This document shows, one piece after another, positions 17,786-28,357 of a DNA stretch of 64,000 bases (the first letter of the stretch is position 1; each line of letters starts with the position of its first letter). Location: positions 620,001-684,000 of the forward strand of contig NZ_SNZR01000011.1 in the NCBI RefSeq assembly GCF_004363955.1, read 5' to 3'. The DNA is from Enterovirga rhinocerotis. GTDB lineage: Bacteria; Pseudomonadota; Alphaproteobacteria; Rhizobiales; Beijerinckiaceae. The position numbers were made by a program, and so were the translations under genes. A model generated the notes under the pieces. That model was not told the origin of the DNA. It did no database searches and saw only the letters and a program-made list of their open reading frames with translations.

Positions 17786-17863
17786 CCATCCCTCGTTCTG
17801 CGGCCCGCAATGTGCATAGCGGCCGCGCCTCCCATCCCCGCACCACCCCGCAGGAGTGATTTC

Positions 17864-19177
17864 ATGGAATTCGATCGTCGCCGCCTCGTCCTCGGAAGCA
17901 TCGCCGGAGCGGCCGGCTCGTCGCTGGGGCTGCCGGCCCTCGCCCAGGCGCCCGCCAAGGTCGGGAACTTCCCCGAGGGCGTCGGCGCGGATTCCGTCTT
18001 CGTCGGCCTCACCATCCCGCTGACCGGCATCTTCGCGGCGGACGGGCAGGACGAGAAGCTCGGCTACGAGCTCGCGATCGCGCAGATCAATGAGGGCGGG
18101 GATATCGCCAAGGCGTGGGGCCTCAAGGGCAAGGGCGTTCTCGGCAAGCAGATCCGCTACCGGGTCGCCGACACCGAAGGCAAGCCGAACGTCGCGGTCC
18201 AGTCCGCCACCCAGTTCTTCCAGCGCGACAAGGCCATCATGATCTCGGGCTCGGTCTCGAGCGCCGAGGCCATCGCCCTCGCCGAACTCGCGAACCGCGA
18301 GAAGATCCTCTACCTCGTCGGCGTCGCCGGAGCGAACGAGGTCACGGGCAAGAACTGCCAGCGCTACAGCTTCCGCGTCCAGCACAACGCCTTCTCGGGC
18401 TCCAAGGCCCTCGCGCCGGTGATCGCGAAGTCGCTCGGCAAGAACATCAAGACTGCCTTCCTCGTCCCCGACTACACCTACGGCCACAGCGTCTACGAGA
18501 GCTTCGCCCGCTTCTCGAAGGAGCAGGGCTGGACCCAGGTCGCGAAGGAAATGGTCCCGCTCGGCACGAGCGACTATTCCTCGGCGCTCCTCAACATCGC
18601 CAATAGCGGCGCCGACGTCTTCGTGAACGTCGCCTTCGGCGCGGATGCCGTCGCCTCGACCAAGCAGGCCGAGCAGTTCGGCGTCCTCAAGCGCATGAAG
18701 CTGGCGGTGCCGAACCTCTCCGGCTTCCAGGACAAGGAGCTCGGCGCCGAGATCATGCAGGGCGTCTACGGCACCTGCGAGTTCTGGTGGAGCCTCGCGG
18801 ACAGGAACCCGCTCGCCAAGTCCTTCGTCGAGAGCTTCGTCGCCAAGAACAAGTACCATCCGCGCTGGGCGGCCCATGTCGGCTACACCCAGGCCTTCCT
18901 CTGGGCGCTGACGGTCGAGCGGGCCGGCTCGTTCAACCCGATCGAGGTCATCAAGGCCTACGAATCCTCGAAGGCGAACCCCTACGAATCCACGCTCGGC
19001 AAGATCTATTTCCGGGCCGAGGACCATCAGGCGGTGCGACCGGTCGCGGTGCTTCGCGGCAAGGCTCCGGCCGCCATGAAGGGCCCGGAGGATTTCTACG
19101 ACGTGATCGATCTCGTCGCGGGCGAAGAGGTGGCGAGCCCGCCGGACGCGCTCGGCTGCAAGCTCGGCCCGGTCTGA
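17864..19177 (+). CDS. ABC importer substrate-binding protein, branched-chain amino acid/amide type
   Basis: 437-residue periplasmic binding protein. The N-terminus MEFDRRRLVLGSIAGAAG has a twin-arginine-like motif and a hydrophobic stretch ending ALAQA, so export may be by Tat. The mature part holds VFVGLTIPLTGIFAADGQDE and ISGSVSSAEAIALAELANRE, and ends with PDALGCKLGPV. This C-terminal GCKL is shared with the orphan binding protein at 13.4 kb. The start at 17864 follows AGGAGTGATTTC. It heads an operon with LivH-, LivMG- and LivF-like genes directly downstream of the nitrilase and isonitrile hydratase genes, which suggests uptake of the same compound or its products. Confidence 0.9.
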   Translation: MEFDRRRLVLGSIAGAAGSSLGLPALAQAPAKVGNFPEGVGADSVFVGLTIPLTGIFAADGQDEKLGYELAIAQINEGGDIAKAWGLKGKGVLGKQIRYRVADTEGKPNVAVQSATQFFQRDKAIMISGSVSSAEAIALAELANREKILYLVGVAGANEVTGKNCQRYSFRVQHNAFSGSKALAPVIAKSLGKNIKTAFLVPDYTYGHSVYESFARFSKEQGWTQVAKEMVPLGTSDYSSALLNIANSGADVFVNVAFGADAVASTKQAEQFGVLKRMKLAVPNLSGFQDKELGAEIMQGVYGTCEFWWSLADRNPLAKSFVESFVAKNKYHPRWAAHVGYTQAFLWALTVERAGSFNPIEVIKAYESSKANPYESTLGKIYFRAEDHQAVRPVAVLRGKAPAAMKGPEDFYDVIDLVAGEEVASPPDALGCKLGPV

Positions 19178-19187
19178 GGAGCCTCAC

Positions 19188-20063
19188 GTGCCGAGTTGGG
19201 CCACACTCCTCTCGCAGGCCTTCAACGGCCTCGCGCTCGGATCGCTGCTCGCCCTCGTGTCGAGCGGCCTCACGATCATTCTGGGCACGCTCGGCGTGCT
19301 CAACTTCGCCCACGGTGCCCTCTTCACCGTGGGCGCCTACGCCATCTTCGTCGCCTTCCAATACACCTCGTCGTTCTTCCTCGCGGTGGCGATGGGCTCC
19401 GTCTTCATGCTCGTGCTCGGGATCCTGCTCGAGCGCGTCATCGTCCGCCTCTTCTACGACCGCCCGCACGAGGACCAGATCCTCGTCACCTACGGGGTCG
19501 GCATCGTGCTCGTTGAGGTGCTCCGCAACGTCTTCGGCAGCCATGCCCAGCGCGTGCCCGTCCCGTCCTGGGGGACGGGCGTCACCGAGATGGGCTTCCT
19601 GATGTACCCGACCTACCGGCTCCAGCTCATCGGCATGGTCGCCGCGATCCTCCTGGCGCTCTACCTCATCCTCTACCGGACCTCGCTCGGCCTCGTCGTG
19701 CGGGCGGGGATCGAGAATCCCGGCATGGTCGGCATTCTCGGCATCGACGTGAAGCGCACTTTCCTCGTCGTCTTCGCGGTCGGCTGCGTCGCCGTCGGCC
19801 TCGCCGGCATGCTGTACGCGCCGGTGGTCGCCGTCTCGCCCGACATGGGCGCGACCTTCATGGTGCAGTCCTTCGTGGTGATCGTGCTCGGGGGGCTCGG
19901 CTCCTTTCCCGGCGCCGTCGTCGGCGGGCTGATCGCGGGCGAGATCATCAGCATCACGAGCGCGTTCAACTCCGCCTATTCGGACGTGATGCTCTACGGG
20001 CTGATGGCGCTCGTCCTCGTCCTGCGGCCGCAGGGCCTCTTCGGCTCCGAGGGGCGGGTATGA
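19188..20063 (+). CDS. ABC importer permease, LivH type
   Basis: 291-residue inner-membrane permease with a GTG start after GAGGAGCC. It shows the LivH hallmarks NGLALGSLLALVSSGLTIIL and LGVLNFAHGALFTVGAYAIF near the N-terminus, and the late loop VIVLGGLGSFPGAVVGGLIAG that contacts the ATPases. About eight membrane segments. It pairs with the LivM half of the next gene, whose ATG overlaps this stop by 4 bases. Confidence 0.93.
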   Translation: MPSWATLLSQAFNGLALGSLLALVSSGLTIILGTLGVLNFAHGALFTVGAYAIFVAFQYTSSFFLAVAMGSVFMLVLGILLERVIVRLFYDRPHEDQILVTYGVGIVLVEVLRNVFGSHAQRVPVPSWGTGVTEMGFLMYPTYRLQLIGMVAAILLALYLILYRTSLGLVVRAGIENPGMVGILGIDVKRTFLVVFAVGCVAVGLAGMLYAPVVAVSPDMGATFMVQSFVVIVLGGLGSFPGAVVGGLIAGEIISITSAFNSAYSDVMLYGLMALVLVLRPQGLFGSEGRV

Positions 20064-21942
20064 CCAGGAACCTTCCCCCGGCGCTCCGCGCCGTCCTGCC
20101 CGAGACGATCCTCGTCCTCGTCCTGGTCGCGGCACCGCTTCTCCTGCCCCCGTTGGGCTTCTCCTACGACCTCCTGTCGCGGGTACTGAACTGGGGCCTC
20201 CTCGGCCTCGGCTTCGACATCCTCTTCGGCCTGACCGGTCTCCTGTCCTTCGGCCAGGCCGCCTTCTACGGCGTCGGCGGCTTCGTGACGGCCTATCTCC
20301 TCGTCTCGGGCAAGGTCGCGAGCGTCTGGCTCGCCCTCGCCATCGGGACGGCGGCGGCGGGTCTGTTCGGCCTCTTCGTCGGCTGGCTCGCCGTGCGGCG
20401 GATCGGCATCTACTTCACGATGATCACGCTCGCCTTCGCGCAGATGGCCTATTTCATCGAGAACTCGCCCCTGTCCGACTATACGGGCGGCGAGAACGGG
20501 ATCGCGGGCGTGCCGCAGCCGAAGCTCGGCTTCGGCGAGAGCGCGCTCACGATCTCGGCCGGCCTGCCGATGTACGCGCTCCTCGCGGTTGCGTTCGTCA
20601 TCGGCTTCGCGCTGGCGCGCCGCATCGTGATGTCGCCGGTGGGCTCGATCCTGCTCGCCATCCGCGAGAACACGCCGCGCGTCGCGATGCTCGGCCACGA
20701 CGTGTCGGCCTACAAGCTCGCCGCCTTCGTGATCGCCGCGCTCTATGCCGGCCTCGCGGGGGGCATGCTGGGCTCGTTCCAGAGCTACATGCCGCCGGAC
20801 GCCTTCTCGCTGGAGACCTCGGGGCAGCTCGTCGTCCAGACCATCGTCGGCGGCGTCGGCACGCTGATCGGACCGCTCGTCGGCGCCGCGATCTGGCTCT
20901 GGCTGCGCGACAACCTCCAGGTCATCCCCGGCCTCGGCGCGCTGTGGAAGCTCGTCCTCGGCATCGCCTTCATCGGGCTCGTGATCTGGCTGCGGCGGGG
21001 CATCTGCGGCGAGATCATCCACCGGATGAACAAGCGTCGCGAGGCGGCGGCCGTGAAGGCGGCCCAGGCCCGCACCGAGGCGATCGAGCTGTCGGAAGCC
21101 GGATCCGCGGCGGGGGAGCCCGCTTCCGAGCCGGCGCCCGTGACCGTGCGCGACATCGTGCTGCCGCTTGCGCCACCGTCCCGGGGCAGCGGCGACGTCG
21201 CCCTCGCGACGAGCGGTCTCTCCCGCCATTACGGGGGGCTGAAGGCGGTCGACGACGTCTCCTTCGAGATCCGGCGCGGCACCATCCACGCCGTGATCGG
21301 ACCGAACGGCGCGGGCAAGAGCACGCTGTTCAAGATGCTGCTCGACGAGGTCTCGCCGAGTGCGGGCGAGGTACGCCTGTTCGGCGAGCGCATCACCGGG
21401 CTCGGCGTCACCCGCACGGCACAGCTCGGCATCGCCAAGAGCAACCAGCTGAACCAGCTCTTCCCGAACCTCACCGTCCGTCAGAGCCTGCGCGTCGCCG
21501 CGCTGGCCCGAAGCCGGGGCCGCATGAAGCTCGATCTGATCCGCCGATCCGGCAGCCTGCCGGAGGTCGAGGCCCAGGTCGAGACGGTCATCGACTCGCT
21601 CGGCCTGCGCGAGAGGGCCGAGACGCCGGCCCACATCCTCGCCTATGGCGAGAAACGGCGGCTCGAGATCGGCATGGCGCTCGCGACGAGCCCGAACGTG
21701 CTGCTGCTCGACGAGCCGCTCGCCGGGATGAGCCCCGTCGAGCGCCTCGCGACCCGGGACCTGATCCGCTCGATCGCCAAGTCCCGCACGCTGGTCATCG
21801 TCGAGCACGATCTCGACGCGATCTTCCAACTCGCCGACCGCATCACCGTTCTCTACGAGGGGCGCCTCCTCGCGGACGGGAGCGCGGAGGACGTGGCACG
21901 CAACCAGGCCGTCCAGGACGCCTATCTCGGAGGGCTGCACTC

Positions 21943-21946
<4 letters not shown>
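20060..21946 (+). CDS. ABC importer permease-ATPase fusion (LivM-LivG)
   Basis: 628 residues in one uninterrupted frame. Residues 1 to about 325 are a LivM permease with GLTGLLSFGQAAFYGVGGFV and IVGGVGTLIGPLVGAAIWLW. Residues about 326-385 are a charged Ala/Glu/Pro linker. Residues about 386-628 are a LivG ATPase with Walker A GPNGAGKST, the signature in LAYGEKRRLEIGMALA, Walker B LLLDEPLAG and the switch His in IVEHDLDAIF. LivM and LivG are usually separate genes; the same kind of fusion occurs in some Rhizobiales. The frame is continuous through the linker, so this is a true fusion and not a missed stop. It overlaps livH and livF by 4 bases each. Confidence 0.93.
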
Positions 21947-22653
<707 letters not shown>

Positions 22654-22766
22654 GTCCGGCCCGCCATCGGGCCGATCGGAGACCGGATGGGCCGGGTACG
22701 GCGCGATCGCGCCGCGCCCGGCTTCATGTCGCGGGGCTCCCTCGTCCGCCACCCGTTCGGTGGCGG

Positions 22767-23192
22767 TCAGCCCGCGCCGTCCGGGCGATCCTGATCCCGC
22801 GCGGTCCGCGCCCGCCGCTGGAAGTCCTCTCGGATCGCCTCGAGCCTGCTCTCGTCGAGCTCCTCGAGGTCCATCAGCTCCTGCCGCGCCCCCTCCACCT
22901 TCGAGAGCAATTCGTCGAGCTTGATCTGGATCGCGGCGGTGTCGCGGTTCTGGCTGTTCTGGATGATGAAGACCATCAGGAAGGTGACGATGGTGGTCGA
23001 GGTGTTGATCACCAGCTGCCAGGTATCGTTGAAGCCGAAGACGGGGCCGGACACCGCCCAGACGACGATCAGCCCCGCTGCCGCGAAGAAGGTGGCCGGT
23101 TTTCCAGCCCAGCGCGAGACGGCCTGCGAGAGCCGCGTGAAGAGGGAGGCCCGCCGGCCGAGGGCGCCCGACAGACGTTGATCGCTGGTCAT
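22767..23192 (-). CDS. Low-affinity iron permease-like membrane protein
   Basis: 141 residues with two membrane segments (FFAAAGLIVVWAVSGPVFGF and an ITSTT-type segment TIVTFLMVFIIQ). The stretch NTWQLVINTSTTIVTFLMVF and the IQNSQNRDTAAIQIKLDELL helix are the core of the low-affinity iron permease family. The C-terminal tail is an acidic coiled-coil helix. Despite the family name, a transport role is not well established. The start at 23192 (MTSDQ) was chosen for family length; an ATG nine bases earlier is also possible. It is divergent from the diguanylate cyclase gene. Confidence 0.8.
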   Translation of the reverse strand: MTSDQRLSGALGRRASLFTRLSQAVSRWAGKPATFFAAAGLIVVWAVSGPVFGFNDTWQLVINTSTTIVTFLMVFIIQNSQNRDTAAIQIKLDELLSKVEGARQELMDLEELDESRLEAIREDFQRRARTARDQDRPDGAG

Positions 23193-23382
23193 GACATTCG
23201 ACGCCCGTTGATTCCCCGCGATTCGTTCAGCCTCAACAGCATCGCGTGCGGCCGGTTCCCGGCCTGCGCAGGGGCGCGCTCGCGACGGGACGCGCGTCGG
23301 CTCCACGGCCTGGCGAGGCGGGCGGGGGTGCGGAGGCGTGAACGAGGGTTTAGACAATCGATGAGATGGACGAGGCCGGACG

Positions 23383-25209
23383 ATGCGCGAAGCGGAGCGC
23401 GCGTCGCTTTCGGACGCGGGGATGCGAAGGCCGAGCGATCGATATCGGGATCTGCTAACTCTCCGGCGTCCCGAGCGAGCGTTGTCGGTCGCGACCGATC
23501 ACGAGGGGGCTTTGGCGGCATTGCGTATCGAGCGTCGGTTTCGACTGGCAGCAGGCATCGCGATCGCATGCCTGTTCGTGCTGGGCGTCGCCCTGACGGC
23601 ACAGTCCCATCAGCGGTTTCGACGCGCCGCCAGCTCCATCCTCGATCTCAAGGATTTCCGCGTTCTCCTGGACGTCGCCAACAGGATCGCGGCGGAAAGC
23701 AGCCCCGCGCATAATGCGATGGCCGAACCGGTCCCGACCGCGGAGGTGCGGGCGGCCCTCGATCAGGTCCGGGCCCATGTCGACAAGGGGCTCGCTCACG
23801 CTCGGGACGCGATCGACAGAGACCCGCACGAAGGCTGGCGGATCTCGCTTCGGGCGGCCGAGACCGATCTGGCCGTTGCGCGTCGGCTGGTCGACGAAAT
23901 CCGCGCGGCGCCCGCCGACACGCGGACGCTCGCGTCGATCGAGGTCGGTATCCAGGGCATGTTCCGGGCCGGGGACAGCTTCCGTGACCTCGTCCGGCAT
24001 CGGGCGAGCCACCTGCTCCAGGCGCATGAGGATCTCTTCCCCGCGATCTTCATGGGAATGGCGCTGCTCGAGTTCAGGGACCATGCGGGCCGATCGGCGG
24101 CGAGCCTGGTCGGGCCTCTCGCGCTTCGCCAGCCCATCCCGCTCCAGAACCTGGCTGCGTTGCGCCGCGCGGAAGGCCGGCTGGCGGGACTCTGGAACCT
24201 GACCGAGGTGCCGAACGCACTCCTGGACAGTCAGCCGGGATTGAGGCGCCTGAGGCAGGAAACGGAGCAGAAGTTCCTCGGCGAGGGATTGGCCTTCGTC
24301 GGGGCGATCGTCGACGAGGGGCGCGGGTCCGGAGAGTACTCCGTCGACGTGACCGAATACACGCGCAGGATCGTCGAGACGTTCCAGCCCATCCTGAGGC
24401 TGCAGGGCGCCACGATCGACGCCGCCGAGGCGAAGCTCGCGCGCAAGCGGGACCTCGCGCTGCTCATGGCCGGGTTGACGATGTCCGTCGTGCTCGGGCT
24501 GGTGATCGTGGCGGTGGGGGCCATCCTGTATGTGCAGCGGCGGCTTCTGAAGCCGCTGATCCAGGCCCGCGACGACGTGGTCGCCCTGGCCCACGAGCGC
24601 AGCCCGGCCGGCCGGGACGCCGCATCGTACGCCCGGGAGTTCTCCGACCTTTTCGATGCGATCGACGTGCTGGACGCTCATCTGCAGGAGCGCCGGGCCA
24701 TGACGCGCGAATTGCGACGCGCCGCGCTGGTCGACGGGCTGACGGGCCTGATGAACCGCCGTGCACTGGAGGACGAGATCGCGCGGCTCGCCAAAGCCGA
24801 CCTCATCGGGAAGACCTGCCTCATCCTGATCGACGTCGACAATTTCAAGACGATCAACGACCGCTTCGGCCATGCTGCGGGCGATCAGGTGGCGCGCTGG
24901 GTGGCGGTGCAGATCAGGTCCCGCGTCCGGGCCTCGGACAAGGTCGCCCGGTTCGGCGGCGACGAATTCGCGGTGCTGATCGGCGATGCCTCTCTCGCCG
25001 ACGCCGCGGCGGTGGCGGAGGATCTGTGCCGTACCCTGTCGGCGGCACCGCTGGACCTGTCCGGCGGCCAGGAGGTTCGTGTGACCGCGAGTTTCGGCGT
25101 CGGCTCGGACGCCGCGACGTGGGAGGATCTGCTCGAACGGGCCGATTCCGCTCTGTACCGGTCGAAGAACGAGGGGCGGAACAGGGTTCGGGTGTGGTCG
25201 GGTTCCTGA
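23383..25209 (+). CDS. Membrane-bound diguanylate cyclase
   Basis: 608 residues. One membrane segment near residues 58-76 (AAGIAIACLFVLGVAL) and a second near 362-385 (LALLMAGLTMSVVLGLVIVA) enclose a periplasmic, mostly helical sensor of about 280 residues that I do not recognise. A short HAMP-like linker follows, then the GGDEF domain from about 440. The active-site motif GGDEF is intact at residue 525, with DVDNFKTINDRFGHAAGD upstream. An RASD inhibitory site five residues before GGDEF suggests product feedback. It should make cyclic di-GMP from GTP in response to a periplasmic signal. No EAL domain or partner gene adjoins; secE follows after 162 bases. Confidence 0.9.
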   Translation: MREAERASLSDAGMRRPSDRYRDLLTLRRPERALSVATDHEGALAALRIERRFRLAAGIAIACLFVLGVALTAQSHQRFRRAASSILDLKDFRVLLDVANRIAAESSPAHNAMAEPVPTAEVRAALDQVRAHVDKGLAHARDAIDRDPHEGWRISLRAAETDLAVARRLVDEIRAAPADTRTLASIEVGIQGMFRAGDSFRDLVRHRASHLLQAHEDLFPAIFMGMALLEFRDHAGRSAASLVGPLALRQPIPLQNLAALRRAEGRLAGLWNLTEVPNALLDSQPGLRRLRQETEQKFLGEGLAFVGAIVDEGRGSGEYSVDVTEYTRRIVETFQPILRLQGATIDAAEAKLARKRDLALLMAGLTMSVVLGLVIVAVGAILYVQRRLLKPLIQARDDVVALAHERSPAGRDAASYAREFSDLFDAIDVLDAHLQERRAMTRELRRAALVDGLTGLMNRRALEDEIARLAKADLIGKTCLILIDVDNFKTINDRFGHAAGDQVARWVAVQIRSRVRASDKVARFGGDEFAVLIGDASLADAAAVAEDLCRTLSAAPLDLSGGQEVRVTASFGVGSDAATWEDLLERADSALYRSKNEGRNRVRVWSGS

Positions 25210-25371
25210 CGTCGTTTCCGCCCTCGCGGCGCGCGCCTTGCTCGACAGGGGCTTCCGATTGCTGTATGGCGGCCCATCTTCCACGCGGATGAATGTGATG
25301 TGCGCGGTCGACCTCGTGGTCGCCGCGCCCTCCCGGTTGGTCCGACGGTTCAAGAGGCACGGCCAAGGCAC

Positions 25372-25614
25372 ATGGCTAAGCTAGATGCGGCTCCGCAGGG
25401 CGCCGTCCAGAAGAAAAAGCGACGGGTCACGCCGATCGAGTTCCTGGGGCAGGTCCGCTCCGAGGGCGAGAAGGTTACGTGGCCGACGCGTAAGGAGACG
25501 ATGATCACGAGCGCCATGGTGTTCGTGATGGCGATCCTCGCCTCGATCTTCTTCCTCATCGCGGATTTCGTCATGCAGAAGGCTGTCGGCCTCGTGCTCG
25601 GCATCGGGAGCTGA
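25372..25614 (+). CDS. secE: Preprotein translocase subunit SecE
   Basis: 80-residue small subunit of the SecYEG channel. A basic N-terminal part is followed by the conserved amphipathic helix FLGQVRSEGEKVTWPTRKET and one membrane segment (AMVFVMAILASIFFLIADFV), the minimal one-helix SecE type. The start at 25372 gives the canonical short form; upstream in-frame codons were not used. nusG follows after 4 bases. Its usual upstream neighbour, tRNA-Trp, is 13 kb away here. Confidence 0.95.
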   Translation: MAKLDAAPQGAVQKKKRRVTPIEFLGQVRSEGEKVTWPTRKETMITSAMVFVMAILASIFFLIADFVMQKAVGLVLGIGS

Positions 25615-25618
25615 GGCC

Positions 25619-26152
25619 ATGGCCAAGCGCTGGTACATCGTTCACGCCTACTCGAATTTCGAGAACAAGGTCGCCCAGTCGATCAAGGACCAGGCCGAGC
25701 AGCGCAATCTCGTCGACAAGTTCGACGAGGTGCTCGTGCCGATGGAGAAGGTCGTCGAGGTCCGCCGCGGCCGGAAGGTCGATACGGAGCGGAAGTTCTT
25801 CCCCGGCTACGTGCTGGTGAAGTGCGACCTGACCGACGAGGTCTACCACCTCATCAAGAACACCCCGAAGGTCACGGGCTTTCTCGGAGCCGACAAGGCG
25901 AAGCCGGTGCCGATCCCGGATGCCGAGGCCGAGCGCATCAAGGGCCAGGTGGCCGAGGGAATCGAGCGGCCCAAGCCCTCGATCCATTTCGAGATCGGCG
26001 AGACGGTCCGCGTCGCCGACGGCCCCTTTGCCTCGTTCAACGGCACGGTCGAGGAGGTCGACGAGGCCCGCGCCCGCGTCAAGGTCGCCGTCTCGATCTT
26101 CGGCCGCGCGACGCCGGTCGAGCTCGAATACGGGCAGGTCGAGAAGCAGTGA
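25619..26152 (+). CDS. nusG: Transcription elongation/antitermination factor NusG
   Basis: 177 residues. The NGN domain spans about 1-110 (KRWYIVHAYSNFENKVAQSI, RKFFPGYVLVKCDLTDEVYH). The KOW domain is at about 123-177 (GETVRVADGPFASFNGTVEE). It binds RNA polymerase to suppress pausing and couples to Rho or ribosomal S10. It is probably co-transcribed with secE. The 263 bases to rplK contain palindromic repeats instead of the usual short gap. Confidence 0.97.
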   Translation: MAKRWYIVHAYSNFENKVAQSIKDQAEQRNLVDKFDEVLVPMEKVVEVRRGRKVDTERKFFPGYVLVKCDLTDEVYHLIKNTPKVTGFLGADKAKPVPIPDAEAERIKGQVAEGIERPKPSIHFEIGETVRVADGPFASFNGTVEEVDEARARVKVAVSIFGRATPVELEYGQVEKQ

Positions 26153-26157
26153 GGTTG

Positions 26158-26269
26158 CCTCTCCCGAGAGGGAGAGGTCGAGTCGGCGCATGGCGCCGAC
26201 CGGGTGAGGGCAAGTCCCTTTCGGATAGGGCTCGCCCCTCACCCTAGCCCTCTCCTGCTCGGGAGAGGG
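26158..26269. repeat. Multi-hairpin palindromic element between nusG and rplK
   Basis: Four inverted repeats follow the nusG stop: CCTCTCCC/GGGAGAGG (26158-26177), GTCGGCGC/GCGCCGAC (26182-26200), GGGTGAGGG paired at distance with CCCTCACCC (26202-26210 and 26236-26244) and CCCTCTCC/GGAGAGGG (26248-26269). The same CCTCTCCC...GGGAGAGG core recurs at 42510. It looks like a dispersed REP-type element inserted in the ribosomal cluster. Confidence 0.7.
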
Positions 26270-26415
26270 AACGCGTCGTGTTTCTACGCGACGCAAACCC
26301 GCGGGAGATCCCGCCCGGTCGCCAGCCGGGCCCATGAATGGGATCGCACCGCGGCTTCTGAAACGCCGCGAGCCGGACCGGCAGTCCGGGGAGGGGCACA
26401 TTCGGGAGTTTCCCA

Positions 26416-26865
26416 GTGGCCAAGAAGATTACCGGCTACATCAAGCTGCAGGTGCCGGCCGGCGCCGCCAACCCGTCGCCGCCCATCGGTCCGGCGCTCG
26501 GTCAGCGCGGCTTGAACATCATGGAGTTCTGCAAGGCCTTCAACGCGAAGACCCAGCAGCTCGAGAAGGGCATGCCGATCCCGGTCGTGATCACGGCCTA
26601 TCAGGATCGCTCCTTCACCTTCGAGATGAAGCAGCCGCCCGTCACGTTCTTCCTCAAGCGCGCCGCCGGTCTCAAGATCGGCAAGAAGCCCGCTTCCGGC
26701 TCGAAGACGCCCGGCAAGGGTGCCTCGGCCGGCTCGATCACCGAGGCGCAGCTTCGCGAGATCGCCGAGAAGAAGATGGTCGACATGAACTGCGAGTCGG
26801 TCGATGCGGCGGTCGCCATGATCCGGGGTTCCGCCCGGTCCATGGGTCTCGAGATCACGGGCTGA
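26416..26865 (+). CDS. rplK: 50S ribosomal protein L11
   Basis: 149 residues with a GTG start. The N-terminal domain has [20 protein letters not shown] and [17 protein letters not shown]; the C-terminal RNA-binding domain has [18 protein letters not shown] and the end [11 protein letters not shown]. It forms the GTPase-associated stalk base with 23S rRNA. It is followed after 10 bases by rplA, the classic L11 operon; in other bacteria L1 represses translation of this pair by binding the leader. Confidence 0.97.
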   Translation: MAKKITGYIKLQVPAGAANPSPPIGPALGQRGLNIMEFCKAFNAKTQQLEKGMPIPVVITAYQDRSFTFEMKQPPVTFFLKRAAGLKIGKKPASGSKTPGKGASAGSITEAQLREIAEKKMVDMNCESVDAAVAMIRGSARSMGLEITG

Positions 26866-26875
26866 GGAGGGCGAT

Positions 26876-27571
<696 letters not shown>

Positions 27572-27577
27572 TGCTGA

Positions 27578-27622
27578 GCATGCCGCGGAAAAGTGGGTTC
27601 CGGTTTTCCGATCACGGCATGC
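27578..27622. repeat. Rhizobiales intergenic palindrome
   Basis: GCATGCCG (27578-27585) pairs with CGGCATGC (27615-27622). The inner CGGAAAA (27586-27592) pairs with TTTTCCG (27604-27610) around a GTGGGTTCCGG core. The pattern GCATG..CGGAAAAGTGGG..CCGGTTTTCCG..CATGC is a repeat I know to be widespread between genes in Rhizobiales. It sits directly after the rplA stop. Confidence 0.7.
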
Positions 27623-27691
27623 GATCACGTTAAGCGAGAGCAGGCCGTCGTGTCCGTGACATGACGGCCTTCTCTGAACGGCTTCGAATCG

Positions 27692-27723
27692 AAAGGGCGC
27701 CGGCAGTGATGCCGGCGCCCTTT
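27692..27723. terminator. Bidirectional intrinsic terminator
   Basis: Perfect 14-bp stem AAAGGGCGCCGGCA / TGCCGGCGCCCTTT with a GTGA loop and T-runs on both strands. It ends the L11 operon (plus strand) and the yceI-cytochrome b561-yceI operon (minus strand), whose genes converge here. Confidence 0.92.
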
Positions 27724-27766
27724 CTGTTTCCGGCTCCGTGCCGGCGCGGACGGGAGAGTCCCGCCG

Positions 27767-28339
27767 TCACTGCTTCGTGGCGGAGACCTTCACCTCGACG
27801 GGAATGTCGACCGACACCCACGATCCGCCCGCATCCGACGATTGGCCGATACCGAAATCCAGCCGGCGGAGCTGCGCGCGGCCCGACATCTCCGCCTTGT
27901 CGCCGTCGATCGTGAGCGTGAAGGGGAGCGTGACGGCCGCAGCCTTGCCGCGAAGGGTGAGGCTGCCATCCGCGACGTATTGGCCGGGCGCCTCACCCCG
28001 GCGGACCGCGGAGGTGGTGAAGGTCGCCTTCGCCGATGCCGCCGTGTCGAGCCAATCCTTCTGCGGCAGGGTCCGGTCGTAGGTCGCGTCGCCCGTCTTG
28101 GCCGAGGCGAGGTCGACGACGATCTCGATCTTCGCCGTCTCCGGGATGTCCGGATCGAAATCGATCGTGCCGGTCCATTTCTGGAAGACGCCCTTGAAGG
28201 CGCGCCCGGAATGCGTGCCCGAGAACGCGATCTCGCTCCGGCCCGGATCGATCAGCCAGGTCGCGGCGAGGGAGGAGGAGGCCCAGCCGCAGACGGAGGC
28301 GAAGACCAGGGCGGCGAGCGGGCGGGCAGACAGGCGCAT
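27767..28339 (-). CDS. YceI-family periplasmic protein (distal copy)
   Basis: 190 residues. The signal peptide ends near SSLAA. The mature part begins TWLIDPGRSEIAFSGTHSGR and continues with the lipocalin-like beta-barrel strands of YceI (GTIDFDPDIPETAKIEIVVD, YDRTLPQKDWLDTAA). YceI proteins bind long isoprenoid chains such as polyprenyl quinones in the periplasm. It is the third gene of a yceI-cyb561-yceI operon, 18 bases after the cytochrome gene. It differs clearly from the other YceI copy, so this is an old duplication, not a recent one. Confidence 0.88.
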   Translation of the reverse strand: MRLSARPLAALVFASVCGWASSSLAATWLIDPGRSEIAFSGTHSGRAFKGVFQKWTGTIDFDPDIPETAKIEIVVDLASAKTGDATYDRTLPQKDWLDTAASAKATFTTSAVRRGEAPGQYVADGSLTLRGKAAAVTLPFTLTIDGDKAEMSGRAQLRRLDFGIGQSSDAGGSWVSVDIPVEVKVSATKQ

Positions 28340-28357
28340 CGGAGGATCTCGTCTGGT

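Noticed and set aside
25210-25371. Second attachment site for an island inserted at tRNA-Trp
   Set aside because: No copy of the tRNA 3' end could be found before secE, and no integrase is present in the block.
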